A model generated the notes under the pieces. That model saw only the letters and a list, made by a program, of their open reading frames with translations, made no database searches and was not told the DNA's origin. 60,790 nt of DNA, taken from positions 1 through 60,790 of the forward strand of contig JAJFUQ010000167.1 of assembly GCA_021372355.1 (NCBI GenBank), given 5' to 3'. Of this stretch, positions 1 through 8,660 are shown one piece after another. This DNA comes from Nocardiaceae bacterium. GTDB lineage: Bacteria > Actinomycetota > Actinomycetes > Mycobacteriales > Mycobacteriaceae. Positions within the stretch are counted from its first letter, which is position 1. Each line of letters opens with the position of its first letter. A program made the translations under genes and the position numbers.

Positions 1-24
1 GAGCCGGGCATTACGGTGGGACAC

Positions 25-86
25 GAGAGCCTCCGGGACTCGAGAGTGTGGGCCTTAGACAAGCCACACCCCACCCGGAGGCTCTC
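25..86. terminator. Nested inverted repeat, putative bidirectional terminator
   Basis: Outer arms at 25-37 and 74-86 are perfectly complementary over 13 bp (GAGAGCCTCCGGG / CCCGGAGGCTCTC). A second 6-bp stem lies inside, at 46-51 and 64-69. The structure lies downstream of the hydrolase gene, which is read leftwards and stops at 135, and faces the window edge, so a terminator shared with an unseen neighbour is the simplest reading. There is no T-run. Confidence 0.5.
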
Positions 87-134
87 CCTGATTCAAGCCG
101 ACGCGCCCGCCACCATCCTCATGGCCGGGTACAC

Positions 135-953
135 CTAGGCGGCTGCCGTCGCCCAGAAGTCCTGGAGAATTTCAGCAATTCGATCGGGCTCCAGCAGAAG
201 CGGCGCGATATGGCCTGCTCCCTTGACCGTCAGTGCGCGACCGTTCGGCATCGTTGCGACGGCCCTCTCCGCGTCGGCGGGCACCCAGCCGGTGGGGTCT
301 CGATCCGCCGCGATCATCAAGGTCGGTGCGGTGATCATCGGCAGCAGGTCATCGAGGCTCGGACGTCGAAGCATGAAGCACCGCATGGCTCGCACCATCG
401 CCGGGCGGCTCGCGTTGCGAAAGGCGTCCATCGTCGCCTTCGCCTGATCCGGTTGCGCGGTGATGGCATCTGCACCGAGTAGTGCGTCCGCCAGTGGCTT
501 CACGAGCAAGCGATGCGGCCCGAGCAGGCGATACCCCTGCACGAGCGGAACACACTGCGTCCAGCGCTCGCGGAAGCTCAGCGACTGCACCGGAGTTCCG
601 ATTGTCACCAGCGATCGAATACGTGCAGCTTGCGTCGCCGCGAGCACGATGCCGATGTGTCCGCCGAGTGCATTTCCGACCCAGTCGACGGGCTCGGTGA
701 TGCCGAGGTGGTCGAGGACTTCGGCGACGGCGTCGGCACAGTCGTCGACGGTGAAGTCGCGGTCGGCCGGTTCGCTCCGGCCGTGGTTCGGTGCATCGAT
801 GAGGACGAGGCGGCGGCCGGGGCCGAGAGATTCGACGACCAGCGCCCATGACACCTGATCGACGAAGAGGCTGTGGAACAGCACTGTCACGGGGCCGGAG
901 CCGGTGTCTGTGACAAACAAGCGGCCCAAGCTGGTGGGAATCAGTGAGGACAT
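135..953 (-). CDS. alpha/beta-hydrolase fold protein lacking the nucleophile serine
   Basis: The 272-residue protein has the alpha/beta-hydrolase layout: oxyanion-strand region FHSLF, acid loop DRDPTGW and a C-terminal GAGHIAP with the usual histidine. The nucleophile elbow, normally G-x-S-x-G, reads GNALGG, so residue 95 is Ala (codon GCA, bases 669-671) where Ser is expected. It may be a non-catalytic homologue or act through other residues. A strong ribosome site (GGAGGG) precedes the ATG. It is divergent from the MarR gene with a palindrome between them, so the MarR protein probably controls it. Substrate unknown. Confidence 0.85.
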   Translation of the reverse strand: MSSLIPTSLGRLFVTDTGSGPVTVLFHSLFVDQVSWALVVESLGPGRRLVLIDAPNHGRSEPADRDFTVDDCADAVAEVLDHLGITEPVDWVGNALGGHIGIVLAATQAARIRSLVTIGTPVQSLSFRERWTQCVPLVQGYRLLGPHRLLVKPLADALLGADAITAQPDQAKATMDAFRNASRPAMVRAMRCFMLRRPSLDDLLPMITAPTLMIAADRDPTGWVPADAERAVATMPNGRALTVKGAGHIAPLLLEPDRIAEILQDFWATAAA

Positions 954-975
954 CGAACCCTCCGTATTTACTTCA

Positions 976-995
976 GTTACCGAAGCTTCGGTAAC
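976..995. promoter_or_regulatory. 20-bp perfect palindrome, probable MarR operator
   Basis: GTTACCGAAGCTTCGGTAAC is its own reverse complement and lies between the divergent hydrolase and MarR genes. On the plus strand TATCAT (1001-1006) looks like a -10 box whose start point would fall at or just before the GTG at 1015. On the minus strand TAAATA (965-970) is a possible -10. The palindrome overlaps both -35 positions, as expected for a MarR-family repressor controlling itself and its neighbour. Confidence 0.7.
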
Positions 996-1014
996 CGAAG
1001 TATCATCCGTACTT

Positions 1015-1479
1015 GTGACGACGTCAAGTGGTCTTCCGCGGGATCGCCAGGCGGTCGGGCAGCTACTCGTTCGACTGCTGCGCGAGTTTCGTCGTGAGCT
1101 GTCCGAACCTCGCGCGGCCGCTGGCTACAGCGACATTCGGGACCCGCACCTACAGATCTTCGGCAATCTCGGGCCGCGCGGCGCACGGTTGACCGAGATC
1201 GCGGGTCGTGCTCAGCTCAGTCTGGCGGCGACCGCTGAGCTCGTCGACGACCTCGCGTCGCTCGGTTACGTCGAACGGCGGCCTGACCCCTCGGATGGGC
1301 GGGCGAAGCTCATCGTGTTCACCGAACGGGGCCGAAAGGTGATGGTCGACGCGGGCAATCAGGTGGCGCAGATCGAAGCTCGCTGGGCCGGCATCGTCGG
1401 GAGTGAGCGATTTGAGACAGCATGCTCGGTGATGCAAGAACTTCTCGACGAACTCGATCCCGACAACGCTCGCCGCTGA
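1015..1479 (+). CDS. MarR-family transcriptional regulator
   Basis: From the GTG at 1015 the product is 154 residues, normal for MarR. It has a winged-helix segment (LTEIAGRAQLSLAATAELVDDL) followed by the wing motif YVERRPDPSDGRAKL. The GTG start is chosen because a -10-like TATCAT ends only 8 bases upstream, suggesting a leaderless message. An upstream in-frame start at 904 would run through the palindromic operator and into the divergent gene. It probably binds the palindrome at 976-995. The ligand is not evident. Confidence 0.85.
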   Translation: MTTSSGLPRDRQAVGQLLVRLLREFRRELSEPRAAAGYSDIRDPHLQIFGNLGPRGARLTEIAGRAQLSLAATAELVDDLASLGYVERRPDPSDGRAKLIVFTERGRKVMVDAGNQVAQIEARWAGIVGSERFETACSVMQELLDELDPDNARR

Positions 1480-1480
1480 G

Positions 1481-1873
1481 TCAGTCAGCGCGCGTGACGG
1501 CGACCGGACGGTCATCGAGGTGGAAACCGTCGTGCCAGGTCAACAGTCCGTCGTCGAGCTGGAATTCGAATTCGATGCGGTCGGTGATGCGCAGGCGCAT
1601 GGTTCGGATCGGATGCGTCAATCCGTCGATGCGGACGCCCGCCCCCGGCGACGGTAGCTCGATCCAATCGGGCCCGACGGACGGCGACCCGAGATTCTCG
1701 ACGTCGATCTCTGCGACCGCACAATCCGTATGCCAGAGAACGTGATTCTCGGGGGACACTTCGTATTCGTAGATGTCGAGACCCCGACCGAGTTGAAGCG
1801 TCACGACCGGCGAACCGTCGGGGATCTCCAAGCGGATGCCGTCGATGTCGTATGCACTCCCGTTGAGGTTCAT
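1481..1873 (-). CDS. Conserved hypothetical protein, 130 aa
   Basis: This beta-rich 130-residue protein (MNLNGSAYDIDGIRLE...) has no signal peptide or membrane segment. Its ATG overlaps the stop of the aldo-keto reductase gene (ATGA at 1871-1875), so the two are translationally coupled and probably function together. The product family is not recognised. The 3' end faces the MarR gene two bases away. Confidence 0.75.
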   Translation of the reverse strand: MNLNGSAYDIDGIRLEIPDGSPVVTLQLGRGLDIYEYEVSPENHVLWHTDCAVAEIDVENLGSPSVGPDWIELPSPGAGVRIDGLTHPIRTMRLRITDRIEFEFQLDDGLLTWHDGFHLDDRPVAVTRAD

Positions 1874-2676
1874 CAGGCGAATTGCATCGGGTCCGGACCG
1901 ATGCGTTGGTTCTGGTTCAACGCCCCGATCGCGCTCATCTGCTCGCTGGTGAGCGTGAATTCGAGATCGAAGTTCTCGCGCATGCGGCTGGGTGTCACCG
2001 ATTTCGGGATCGCGGCATTGCCCAGCTGTCGATGCCAGCGAAGGATCACCTGGGCCGGCGTGCGTCCGACTTCGGCGGCGATGTCGTTGATCCGTGGATG
2101 GTCGTTGAGACGCCCGCGCGCCATCGGTGACCACGCCGTCGTCGCGATTCCGTGCACGGTGTTGTACGCGCGGAGCTCGTGTTGGTTGAACAGCGGGTGC
2201 AGTTCGATCTGATTCACCACCGGTAGTTCCGGGAGGTTGTCCATCTGCTCGGGCGCGAAGTTCGAGACGCCGATCGAACGGACGAGGCCGTCGTCGCGCA
2301 GCTTCTGCATCGCCTGAAATGTCTCGAAGTAGAGGCCGCGAGCGGGGCAGGGCCAGTGGATGAGCAGCAAATCGATGTATTCGAGATCGAGGCGCGCCAG
2401 GCATTCCTTGCCGGCGCGCAGTGCGTTCTCGTAGCCGTGACTGTCGTTCCACAACTTGGTCGTGACGAAAACGTCCTCGCGGGCCAGGCCGCTGTCCCGC
2501 ACGGCTTGACCGACGCCCGCCTCGTTCTCGTACAACGCGGCGGTGTCGACGCTCCGATACCCGATCTCGAGCGCAGTGCTCACGACGTCACGAGCTTGTT
2601 CGGGGGGAACCTTGTACAGGCCGATCCCGATCCCCGGCATCATGTGACCATCGTTGAGTCGAAGCACGTCGCTCAT
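1873..2676 (-). CDS. Aldo/keto reductase (2,5-diketo-D-gluconate reductase type)
   Basis: The 267-residue length matches the AKR family, an NADPH-dependent (alpha/beta)8 barrel. The active-site Asp-Tyr pair is in RSVDTAALYENE, the Lys in VTTKLWN, and the His in LIHWPCP. The cofactor-binding C-terminal IPKSVTPSRMRENF is present. It probably reduces small aldehydes or ketones; substrate not predictable. It forms a coupled pair with the 130-aa gene downstream. Confidence 0.92.
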   Translation of the reverse strand: MSDVLRLNDGHMMPGIGIGLYKVPPEQARDVVSTALEIGYRSVDTAALYENEAGVGQAVRDSGLAREDVFVTTKLWNDSHGYENALRAGKECLARLDLEYIDLLLIHWPCPARGLYFETFQAMQKLRDDGLVRSIGVSNFAPEQMDNLPELPVVNQIELHPLFNQHELRAYNTVHGIATTAWSPMARGRLNDHPRINDIAAEVGRTPAQVILRWHRQLGNAAIPKSVTPSRMRENFDLEFTLTSEQMSAIGALNQNQRIGPDPMQFA

Positions 2677-2702
2677 TGTTCCCGAAGACCCTCACCTGTG
2701 GG

Positions 2703-3461
2703 TCAGTCGGTGGATTCCTTGGCGTAATCGTTCGCCCGCTCGAACACCGTGTGCACGTAGTCCATCGAGTTGTTGTACGACAGAATCGCCTGCTGCCAGC
2801 CCTCTGCGGTCCGCAGGTCTCGATCGTTTGCGCAGAGATAGCGCGCCGCGGTGAGTGCTGCGTCGTCGATGTTGTCCGGGTTCGCGCGCCCGTCGCCGTT
2901 GGCGTCGACGCCCCAGCGGATCCAGGTCGACGGAATGAACTGAAACGGACCCACCGCGCGATCGAATTTCCGGTCGCCGTCGAGGATGCCGCGATCGGTG
3001 TCACGGATCTCCTGAACGCCTGCGCGTCCGTCGAGCGGGATGCCTCGAATGCCGGGCCGGATGGTGCCGTCGGACGCGATGGTCGCACCGTCGTGCTGGC
3101 CGTGCTGACTCTCGGTTCGAGCGATCCCGGCGAGTGTCGTCCAACCGATTCCACAGTCGGGCGACGTCTCGTCCGCAGCTGCGGCGGCGTACGCGTAGGC
3201 CTCGAGGGCGGTGACCGGGACGTGGACCTTGTCGGTCAGATCCTTGGCCCAGTCCTCGAGTTGGTCCGCCGGACGACCCGAGGCGTCGAATTCGACCTCG
3301 GGAATTTCGGCGCCTGCGCCGGGCGGAAATCCGGACGAATTGTCCGGTTTGTCGTCGCACGCGACCATGATCACGAGAATCACGCCGAAGACGGCGGTCC
3401 AGGTTGGCCACGGAATCCGGCGGTTGACGCTCACGCGTCCATGATCCAGAACTTTGGCCAC
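2703..3461 (-). CDS. Lytic murein transglycosylase-like protein, membrane- or lipid-anchored
   Basis: An N-terminal hydrophobic segment (about residues 18-34) ends in MVAC, a possible lipobox. The domain after about residue 80 resembles actinobacterial lytic transglycosylases (SLT/MltB-like): GIGWTTLAGIARTESQHG with the catalytic Glu, VGPFQFIPSTW, and DGRANPDNIDDAALTAARYLC. It should cleave peptidoglycan glycan strands outside the membrane. The GTG at 3461 is the furthest start; a second GTG at 3434 is possible. Confidence 0.85.
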   Translation of the reverse strand: MAKVLDHGRVSVNRRIPWPTWTAVFGVILVIMVACDDKPDNSSGFPPGAGAEIPEVEFDASGRPADQLEDWAKDLTDKVHVPVTALEAYAYAAAAADETSPDCGIGWTTLAGIARTESQHGQHDGATIASDGTIRPGIRGIPLDGRAGVQEIRDTDRGILDGDRKFDRAVGPFQFIPSTWIRWGVDANGDGRANPDNIDDAALTAARYLCANDRDLRTAEGWQQAILSYNNSMDYVHTVFERANDYAKESTD

Positions 3462-3774
3462 GGACTGGTCACGAGATCACTGAGTTGATCATTCGTCGAC
3501 CTGATGAAGATCGCGAAAAATGATGCCATGGAAACAAAGGTGGCGTGGGTAATTGCGAATTCAACACCGAAATACGCTGTGCGGCAATTCGTTTGGAATT
3601 CTTATACGGGAATTCGGTGGGAACCCGGCGATCTCGAATTTCAAACCTCAATTGCCACATTTTCCTCAGTTGAACCGTCTGTTCCGTGCGTTCCAGAAGT
3701 GGTTGAGCATCGTTGTGGGAGCGCCTACGTTAAATGCACATTCCCCCCCTGCTCTGCCCACTTGGAGGACGGCG
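3462..3774. other. Intergenic region, about 313 bp, divergent promoters
   Basis: The region lies between the divergent transglycosylase and HTH genes. It is clearly richer in A/T than its surroundings (around 3505-3660), as expected for promoters. A GGAGGA ribosome site just precedes the ATG at 3775. No RNA gene or repeat was recognised. Confidence 0.5.
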
Positions 3775-4023
3775 ATGGCCCCAACTCCCACGCTCCCGCG
3801 CGGTTCCCGCGTAACCGGAAAGACTCGTGACCGGTTACAAAATCAACTCAAGAAGCAGTACGAGGCCGGTGCCAGCATTCGCTCACTTGCCAAGACCACA
3901 GGTCGGTCGTACGGCTTCATCCACAACGTGCTCGTCGAGGCGAACGTGAAGCTTCGCAGTCGTGGTGGAGCCAACCGGCGCCGCCGCGTGCTCGCACAGC
4001 CCGCGATCGCGATGCCGGCCTAA
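3775..4023 (+). CDS. Small helix-turn-helix protein (Rv1473A-like)
   Basis: The 82-residue protein has an HTH segment (YEAGASIRSLAKTTGRSYGF followed by HNVLVEANV) and a basic tail. The ATG is chosen for its GGAGGA ribosome site. It resembles the short regulator Rv1473A, which in mycobacteria sits next to the Rv1474c-acn pair, in agreement with the conserved neighbourhood here. The last four bases overlap the convergent methyltransferase gene. Confidence 0.8.
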   Translation: MAPTPTLPRGSRVTGKTRDRLQNQLKKQYEAGASIRSLAKTTGRSYGFIHNVLVEANVKLRSRGGANRRRRVLAQPAIAMPA

Positions 4024-4685
4024 AAGCCACTTCGCGCTTCAAACACAACGAAAGCTCCTGAGCTTTCGAACTTCTCGACGACGAGACCGGCAGACGAAAG
4101 CCAGGTGCGGGCGTCGGCGATCGTGCCGGAAGGACCGAATACGCCAGCCGCCCGCAACGTTGCCGCATAGGCATCTGCGCGACGCACTGCCCCTCTCGCG
4201 ACGAAAGTAGAGATGAGGCGCCCACCCGGGCGCAGGCATCGAGCCATTTCGGCGATGGCTGCGCCCGGGTCGGGCAAACAATGCAATCCGTTGAAGCACA
4301 CGATCAAGTCGAATTCGCGATCCGCGAACGGCAGGTTCTCGATCTGTGCTTCGCAGAACTCGACCTTGATCCCGCAGTCGCTGGCGACCTTTCGCGCGCG
4401 ATCCAGCATCACCGTTGAGATGTCGGCCGCGACGTACCTCAGGTGCTGATCGCGGCGCAGTCGACGGATGGTGACACCGCCGCCGCACGGCACATCCAGG
4501 ATCGACGTGCCGTTCGGGACGTCACGAACGACATCCATCGCCGCGTATACCTTGCGCAGATCGGTGCCGAAGATGGCGCGCGACAATGGCACCGCGAGCG
4601 ACTCCTTCTCGATGACCGAGTCGTAGAGCTTGGCTCCCACCGAACCGAGCCGGCTCGACTTCCACACCTTGGAAACGTCCCGCAT
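4020..4685 (-). CDS. Class I SAM-dependent methyltransferase
   Basis: The 221-residue protein has motif I ILDVPCGGGVT, an acidic loop VAADIS, a motif IV-like region FDLIVCFNGLHCL, and LRPGGRLIST. This is the UbiE/Methyltransf_11 type. The start codon overlaps the stop of the upstream UvrA-like gene (ATGA), so the two are co-translated. The coupling suggests a role in tolerance to, or modification of, a DNA-active compound, but the substrate is unknown. Confidence 0.88.
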   Translation of the reverse strand: MRDVSKVWKSSRLGSVGAKLYDSVIEKESLAVPLSRAIFGTDLRKVYAAMDVVRDVPNGTSILDVPCGGGVTIRRLRRDQHLRYVAADISTVMLDRARKVASDCGIKVEFCEAQIENLPFADREFDLIVCFNGLHCLPDPGAAIAEMARCLRPGGRLISTFVARGAVRRADAYAATLRAAGVFGPSGTIADARTWLSSAGLVVEKFESSGAFVVFEARSGF

Positions 4686-6949
4686 CAGACCCCCACGTAA
4701 GTCGCTAGATGTTCGCCGGTGAGTGTTCCGCGCGAGTCAACGAGTTCCTGTGGCGTTCCTTGAAAGACCACCTTGCCACCGTCGTGGCCGGCGCCCGGTC
4801 CCATGTCGATGATCCAGTCCGCGTGTGCCATGACCGCCTGGTGATGCTCGATGACGATGACCGACTTACCCGCGTCGACCAGTCGGTCCAGCAGTCCGAG
4901 CAACTGTGCGACGTCCGCGAGATGCAGACCCGTCGTCGGCTCGTCGAGGACGTAGATTCCGCCCTTGTCCGCCATGTGGATCGCCAGCTTGAGCCGCTGG
5001 CGTTCGCCGCCGGACAGCGTGTTGAGCGGCTGTCCGAGACCCAGATAACCAAGCCCGACGTCGTTCATCCGATCGAGGATCGCGTGCGCCTTCTTGTATT
5101 CGCCGCCGCTGAAGAACTCGGTCGCGGCGCCGATCGACATCGACAGCACCTCGTGAATGTTCTTGCCGTCGAGGGTGTATTGCAGAACCTCGGGCTGGAA
5201 GCGGCGGCCCTCGCACTCCTCGCAGACGGTGGCGACGCCGGCCATCATGGCGAGGTCGGTGTACACGACACCCAGACCGGAACAGTTTTGGCAGGCGCCC
5301 GATGAGTTCGCGCTGAAGAGAGCCGGCTTGACGCCATTGGCCTTGGCGAACGCGGTGCGGATCTGGTCGAGCAGCCCCGTGTACGTCGCCGGGTTGCTTC
5401 GACGGGATCCGCGAATCGCCGACTGGTCGACCGAGACCACACCCGACGATGCGGGGATCGACCCGTGGATGAGCGAACTCTTGCCCGAACCGGCGACGCC
5501 GGTGACGACGCACAGGACGCCGAGCGGAACGTCGACGTCCACATCGACGAGGTTGTGCTGGCTTGCCCCGCGGATTTCGAGCTTGCCCTTGTGCTTGCGG
5601 ACCGTCGACTTGAGTTGAACGCGATCGTCGAGGTGCTTGCCCGTCAGCGTTCCACTCGAGCGTAGGTCGTCCACGGTTCCGGAGAAGCAGACCTCGCCGC
5701 CGTGCACGCCAGCCCGGGGTCCGAGGTCGACGACGTGGTCGGCGATCGCGATGGTCTCCGGCTTGTGCTCGACGACGAGCACGGTGTTGCCTTTGTCGCG
5801 CAGTCGGATGAGGAGGTCGTTCATGCGCTGGATGTCATGCGGGTGCAGACCCACGGTCGGCTCGTCGAAGACGTAAGTGACGTCGGTGAGGCTCGATCCC
5901 AGGTGCCGGATCATCTTGACGCGTTGGGCCTCGCCACCGGACAGCGTTCCCGACGGTCGGTCGAGTGAGAGGTAGCCGAGCCCGATTTCGACGAAGGAGT
6001 CGAGCGTCTGCAGCAGGGTCGCAATGAGCGGTGCGACCTCAGCCGCCTCGAGTCCGCGGCACCAGTCCGCCAGATCGCTGATCTGCATGCGCGAAGCGTC
6101 GGCGATGTTGATGCCGTCGATCTTCGAATCGCGCGCGGCCTGATTGAGGCGCGAGCCGCCGCAGTCCGGACATTCGGTGTACGTGACCGCACGGTCGACG
6201 AACGCCCGGATGTGCGGCTGCATCGCCTCGCGGTCCTTGGTGAGGAACGACTTCTGAACTCGGGGGACAAGCCCCTCGTAGCTCATGTTGATGCCGCTGA
6301 CCTTGACCTTGCACGGTTCCTTATATAGGAAGTCGTGCAGTTCCTGGTCGGTGAAGTCGCGGATCTTCTTGTTGGGGTCGAGGAAGCCGCTCTCGCCGTA
6401 GATCCGTACCTGCCAGCCGTCGGCGGTGTAGCCCGGGATGGTGATGGCGCCGTCACGGAGGGACTTGTCTTTGTCGTAGAGCTGGTCGAGATCGATCGAC
6501 GTCGCGTTGCCCATACCCTCGCACGTGAGGCACATGCCCTGCGGCACGTTGAAGCTGAAGTGGAAGGACGGCCCGGCGTAGGGCTGACCGAGCCGGCTGA
6601 ACACGATCCGAAGCATGGCGTAGGCGTCGGTCGCGGTACCGACCGTCGAGCGCGAGTTCGCACCCATGCGCTCCTGATCGACGACGATCGCCGCGCTGAG
6701 GTTCTCCAGCAGGTCGACCTCAGGACGGGCGAGGTTCGGCATGAACGATTGCAGGAACGCGGAGTACGTCTCGTTGATGAGGCGCTGCGATTCAGCCGCG
6801 ATCGTTCCGAAGACCAGCGAGCTCTTGCCGGAACCGGACACGCCGGTGAAAACGGTCAGTCGTCGTTTGGGGATGTCGATGTCGATATTGCGAAGGTTGT
6901 TTTCGCGGGCACCGCGCACGTAAATGGTGTCGTGAGAGTCAGCCAGCAC
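4685..6949 (-). CDS. UvrA-like ABC ATPase (UvrA2 / drug-resistance type)
   Basis: From the GTG at 6949 the protein is 754 residues, shorter than the roughly 950 of housekeeping UvrA. It has two ABC modules, with Walker A TGVSGSGKSSLVFG near residue 33 and TGVAGSGKSSLIHG near 485. Both signature motifs (TLSGGEAQRVKMI, TLSGGERQRLKLA) are present, as are zinc-finger cysteines (CLTCEGMG, CPDCGGSRLN, CQNCSGLG/CEECEGRRF). UvrA2/DrrC-type proteins lack the UvrB-interaction region and are linked to tolerance of DNA-intercalating drugs. An upstream start at 7174 is rejected because it would overlap the preceding gene. Confidence 0.9.
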   Translation of the reverse strand: MLADSHDTIYVRGARENNLRNIDIDIPKRRLTVFTGVSGSGKSSLVFGTIAAESQRLINETYSAFLQSFMPNLARPEVDLLENLSAAIVVDQERMGANSRSTVGTATDAYAMLRIVFSRLGQPYAGPSFHFSFNVPQGMCLTCEGMGNATSIDLDQLYDKDKSLRDGAITIPGYTADGWQVRIYGESGFLDPNKKIRDFTDQELHDFLYKEPCKVKVSGINMSYEGLVPRVQKSFLTKDREAMQPHIRAFVDRAVTYTECPDCGGSRLNQAARDSKIDGINIADASRMQISDLADWCRGLEAAEVAPLIATLLQTLDSFVEIGLGYLSLDRPSGTLSGGEAQRVKMIRHLGSSLTDVTYVFDEPTVGLHPHDIQRMNDLLIRLRDKGNTVLVVEHKPETIAIADHVVDLGPRAGVHGGEVCFSGTVDDLRSSGTLTGKHLDDRVQLKSTVRKHKGKLEIRGASQHNLVDVDVDVPLGVLCVVTGVAGSGKSSLIHGSIPASSGVVSVDQSAIRGSRRSNPATYTGLLDQIRTAFAKANGVKPALFSANSSGACQNCSGLGVVYTDLAMMAGVATVCEECEGRRFQPEVLQYTLDGKNIHEVLSMSIGAATEFFSGGEYKKAHAILDRMNDVGLGYLGLGQPLNTLSGGERQRLKLAIHMADKGGIYVLDEPTTGLHLADVAQLLGLLDRLVDAGKSVIVIEHHQAVMAHADWIIDMGPGAGHDGGKVVFQGTPQELVDSRGTLTGEHLATYVGV

Positions 6950-6998
6950 ACCGCAGACAATACGGAGTGGGTCCGACAAGTTGGGGGAGGGCCGCTCG

Positions 6999-7601
6999 TC
7001 ACCACAGCAGACTGCGCAAAAGTCGCATGGCGAATCGCCTTTCGCTGAGGTCGCCCCATGCCATGGTCGGTGAGGCGAAGACGATCGAGCGTCGAACCGA
7101 GTCGCGCACCGGTGACGACGGGACGCTGGCGAGCGCCTGATCCTCGAGGCCGGGGTAGGCGGCCACCTGACCATCGGAGTTCAACCACGTGAGTCCGGGG
7201 ATCTGGTGGTTGATGCGCTTTCGAACCTGGGCGGTGATGACGCCCGGCGCGGACCACAACGCCACCACACGACCGGCCTGCGCGCGCCAGCCGAGTTCGC
7301 CTTCGATGACGTGTCCCTCGAGTGCCACGACCGCCACCAAGCCGTCAGCCTGCTTGTATTGGCTTCGCAAGTTCGCCAGACCGCGGAGGCAGTAGATGCC
7401 GCACGTGCAACCAGGCTCGGGCGGCTTGTGGTCCGGGTCGAACCAACACTTCGCGACGCAGGTGCCGCCCTCCCACGTATGGAAGTAGTCGCGGCGCGCG
7501 TGCCACTCCATCGGCAGGTTGACCGGCAGGAGAGTGCCGGACAGTTCTTCGACATGAAAGGTGCGAAGGCCGAAGACGCCTATTTCCAGATCGGGCTTCA
7601 T
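6999..7601 (-). CDS. Conserved hypothetical protein, 200 aa
   Basis: The soluble 200-residue protein has a Cys-containing patch (GCTCGIYCLRGL) near residue 63 that could bind metal. A WFDPDHKPPEPG motif precedes it. No family assigned. Its ATG overlaps the stop of a small upstream gene (ATGA at 7598-7601), so it is the second gene of a two-gene unit. Confidence 0.7.
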   Translation of the reverse strand: MKPDLEIGVFGLRTFHVEELSGTLLPVNLPMEWHARRDYFHTWEGGTCVAKCWFDPDHKPPEPGCTCGIYCLRGLANLRSQYKQADGLVAVVALEGHVIEGELGWRAQAGRVVALWSAPGVITAQVRKRINHQIPGLTWLNSDGQVAAYPGLEDQALASVPSSPVRDSVRRSIVFASPTMAWGDLSERRFAMRLLRSLLW

Positions 7602-7744
7602 ACCGGGACCTTGGCCGGTTTCGGCTCAGCGGGCTCAGCCGGACGAGAGGGCGTTGCGGGCGCAGGTTCGGGTTGCGCTGGCAGAACGGGCTCGGTCAGC
7701 GGTAAGACCTCTATGTGACGGCGAACCGGTCCGATATCACCCAT
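7598..7744 (-). CDS. Small Pro/Ala/Glu-rich protein, 48 aa
   Basis: The frame starts with MGDIGPVRRHIEVLPL and continues as a Pro-Ala-Glu-rich tail ending in KPAKVPV. Its stop overlaps the start of the next gene, a typical coupled arrangement. The frame is divergent from the MIP channel gene. Function unknown. It could instead be only a leader for translation of the downstream gene. Confidence 0.55.
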   Translation of the reverse strand: MGDIGPVRRHIEVLPLTEPVLPAQPEPAPATPSRPAEPAEPKPAKVPV

Positions 7745-7925
7745 GGCTGCCTCGAATGCGCGGGACTCGACTCCAGCTTACGTGTGCGCAAAGGGTGCAA
7801 ATCGTGCCCGTGAACAGGCGTATTCCCCGTCTAACGGTTTTGTGAGTTCCCTTGCAATGGAATTGCCTTGCGCCCCGGGACAAGGAAGAGTACGGGGCGT
7901 TGAAAAACCTGTGAAAGGGAATTCT

Positions 7926-8588
7926 GTGGACTCAGTACGCAAGTACGTGACCGAAGCCATCGGTACGTTCTTCCTCGTCTTTACCGTCATCACCGCCGTT
8001 AGCTCCGGATCGCCGCTGGCTCCGCTTGGTATTGGTGCGGTTCTTATGGTGATGATCTACGCCGGTGGCCACATCTCGGGCGCTCACTACAACCCGGCTG
8101 TCTCGATCGCGGCATTCGTCCGCGGTAGGCTGTCGGCGCCTGACCTCGGCATTTACATTGTTTCCCAGTTCATCGGTGGCCTCCTCGCGGCGCTCGCCGG
8201 CCGTTACCTGTTCAACCTCACGGGTGCTAAGGCCAACTTCACGGGTGCGGCTGTCGGACACGCTCTGCTCGTTGAGATCCTGTTCACCTTTGCGCTCGCT
8301 TACGTCGTCCTGAACGTGGCGACCAGCAAGGACCACCCGAACAACTCGTTCTACGGCCTCGCGATCGGTTTCACCGTCGCGGCTGGCGCGATCGCCGTCG
8401 GTGGCATCAGCGGCGCTGTGTTCAACCCGGCTGTTGCGGTCGGAATCTCGACTGCAGGCATCACGGCGTGGGCCGACATCTGGGTCTACTTCGTTGCGCA
8501 GATCATCGGTGGTGCGCTCGCGGGCTTCGCGTTCCGTGCACTCAACCCGGATGACCTCGACACCGAGGCCGAGACGGTCGACGCCTAA
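7926..8588 (+). CDS. MIP-family channel (aquaporin / small-solute facilitator)
   Basis: From the GTG at 7926 the protein is 220 residues with six membrane segments. Both half-helix motifs are visible: HYNPAVSIAAF after helix 2 and VFNPAVAVG after helix 5. The GTG start has AAAGGGA six bases upstream. In water-specific channels the second motif is NPAR, whose Arg forms the selectivity filter; here it is Val, so the pore may be wider or pass other neutral solutes. An IS element lies 32 bp after the stop. Confidence 0.9.
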   Translation: MDSVRKYVTEAIGTFFLVFTVITAVSSGSPLAPLGIGAVLMVMIYAGGHISGAHYNPAVSIAAFVRGRLSAPDLGIYIVSQFIGGLLAALAGRYLFNLTGAKANFTGAAVGHALLVEILFTFALAYVVLNVATSKDHPNNSFYGLAIGFTVAAGAIAVGGISGAVFNPAVAVGISTAGITAWADIWVYFVAQIIGGALAGFAFRALNPDDLDTEAETVDA

Positions 8589-8660
8589 GTAGGCAACTGC
8601 AGAGAAGCTCCGTGCACTTCTGAACTGGTCCCCGATAGTTGGACCGGATAACTGAAGAGG

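Noticed and set aside
135..953. Haloalkane dehalogenase or epoxide hydrolase (Asp nucleophile)
   Set aside because: The nucleophile position is Ala, not Asp, so these activities are not supported.
3504..3774. Upstream open frame extending the HTH gene
   Set aside because: Composition is A/T-rich and the GGAGGA site fits the ATG at 3775; the upstream part looks non-coding.
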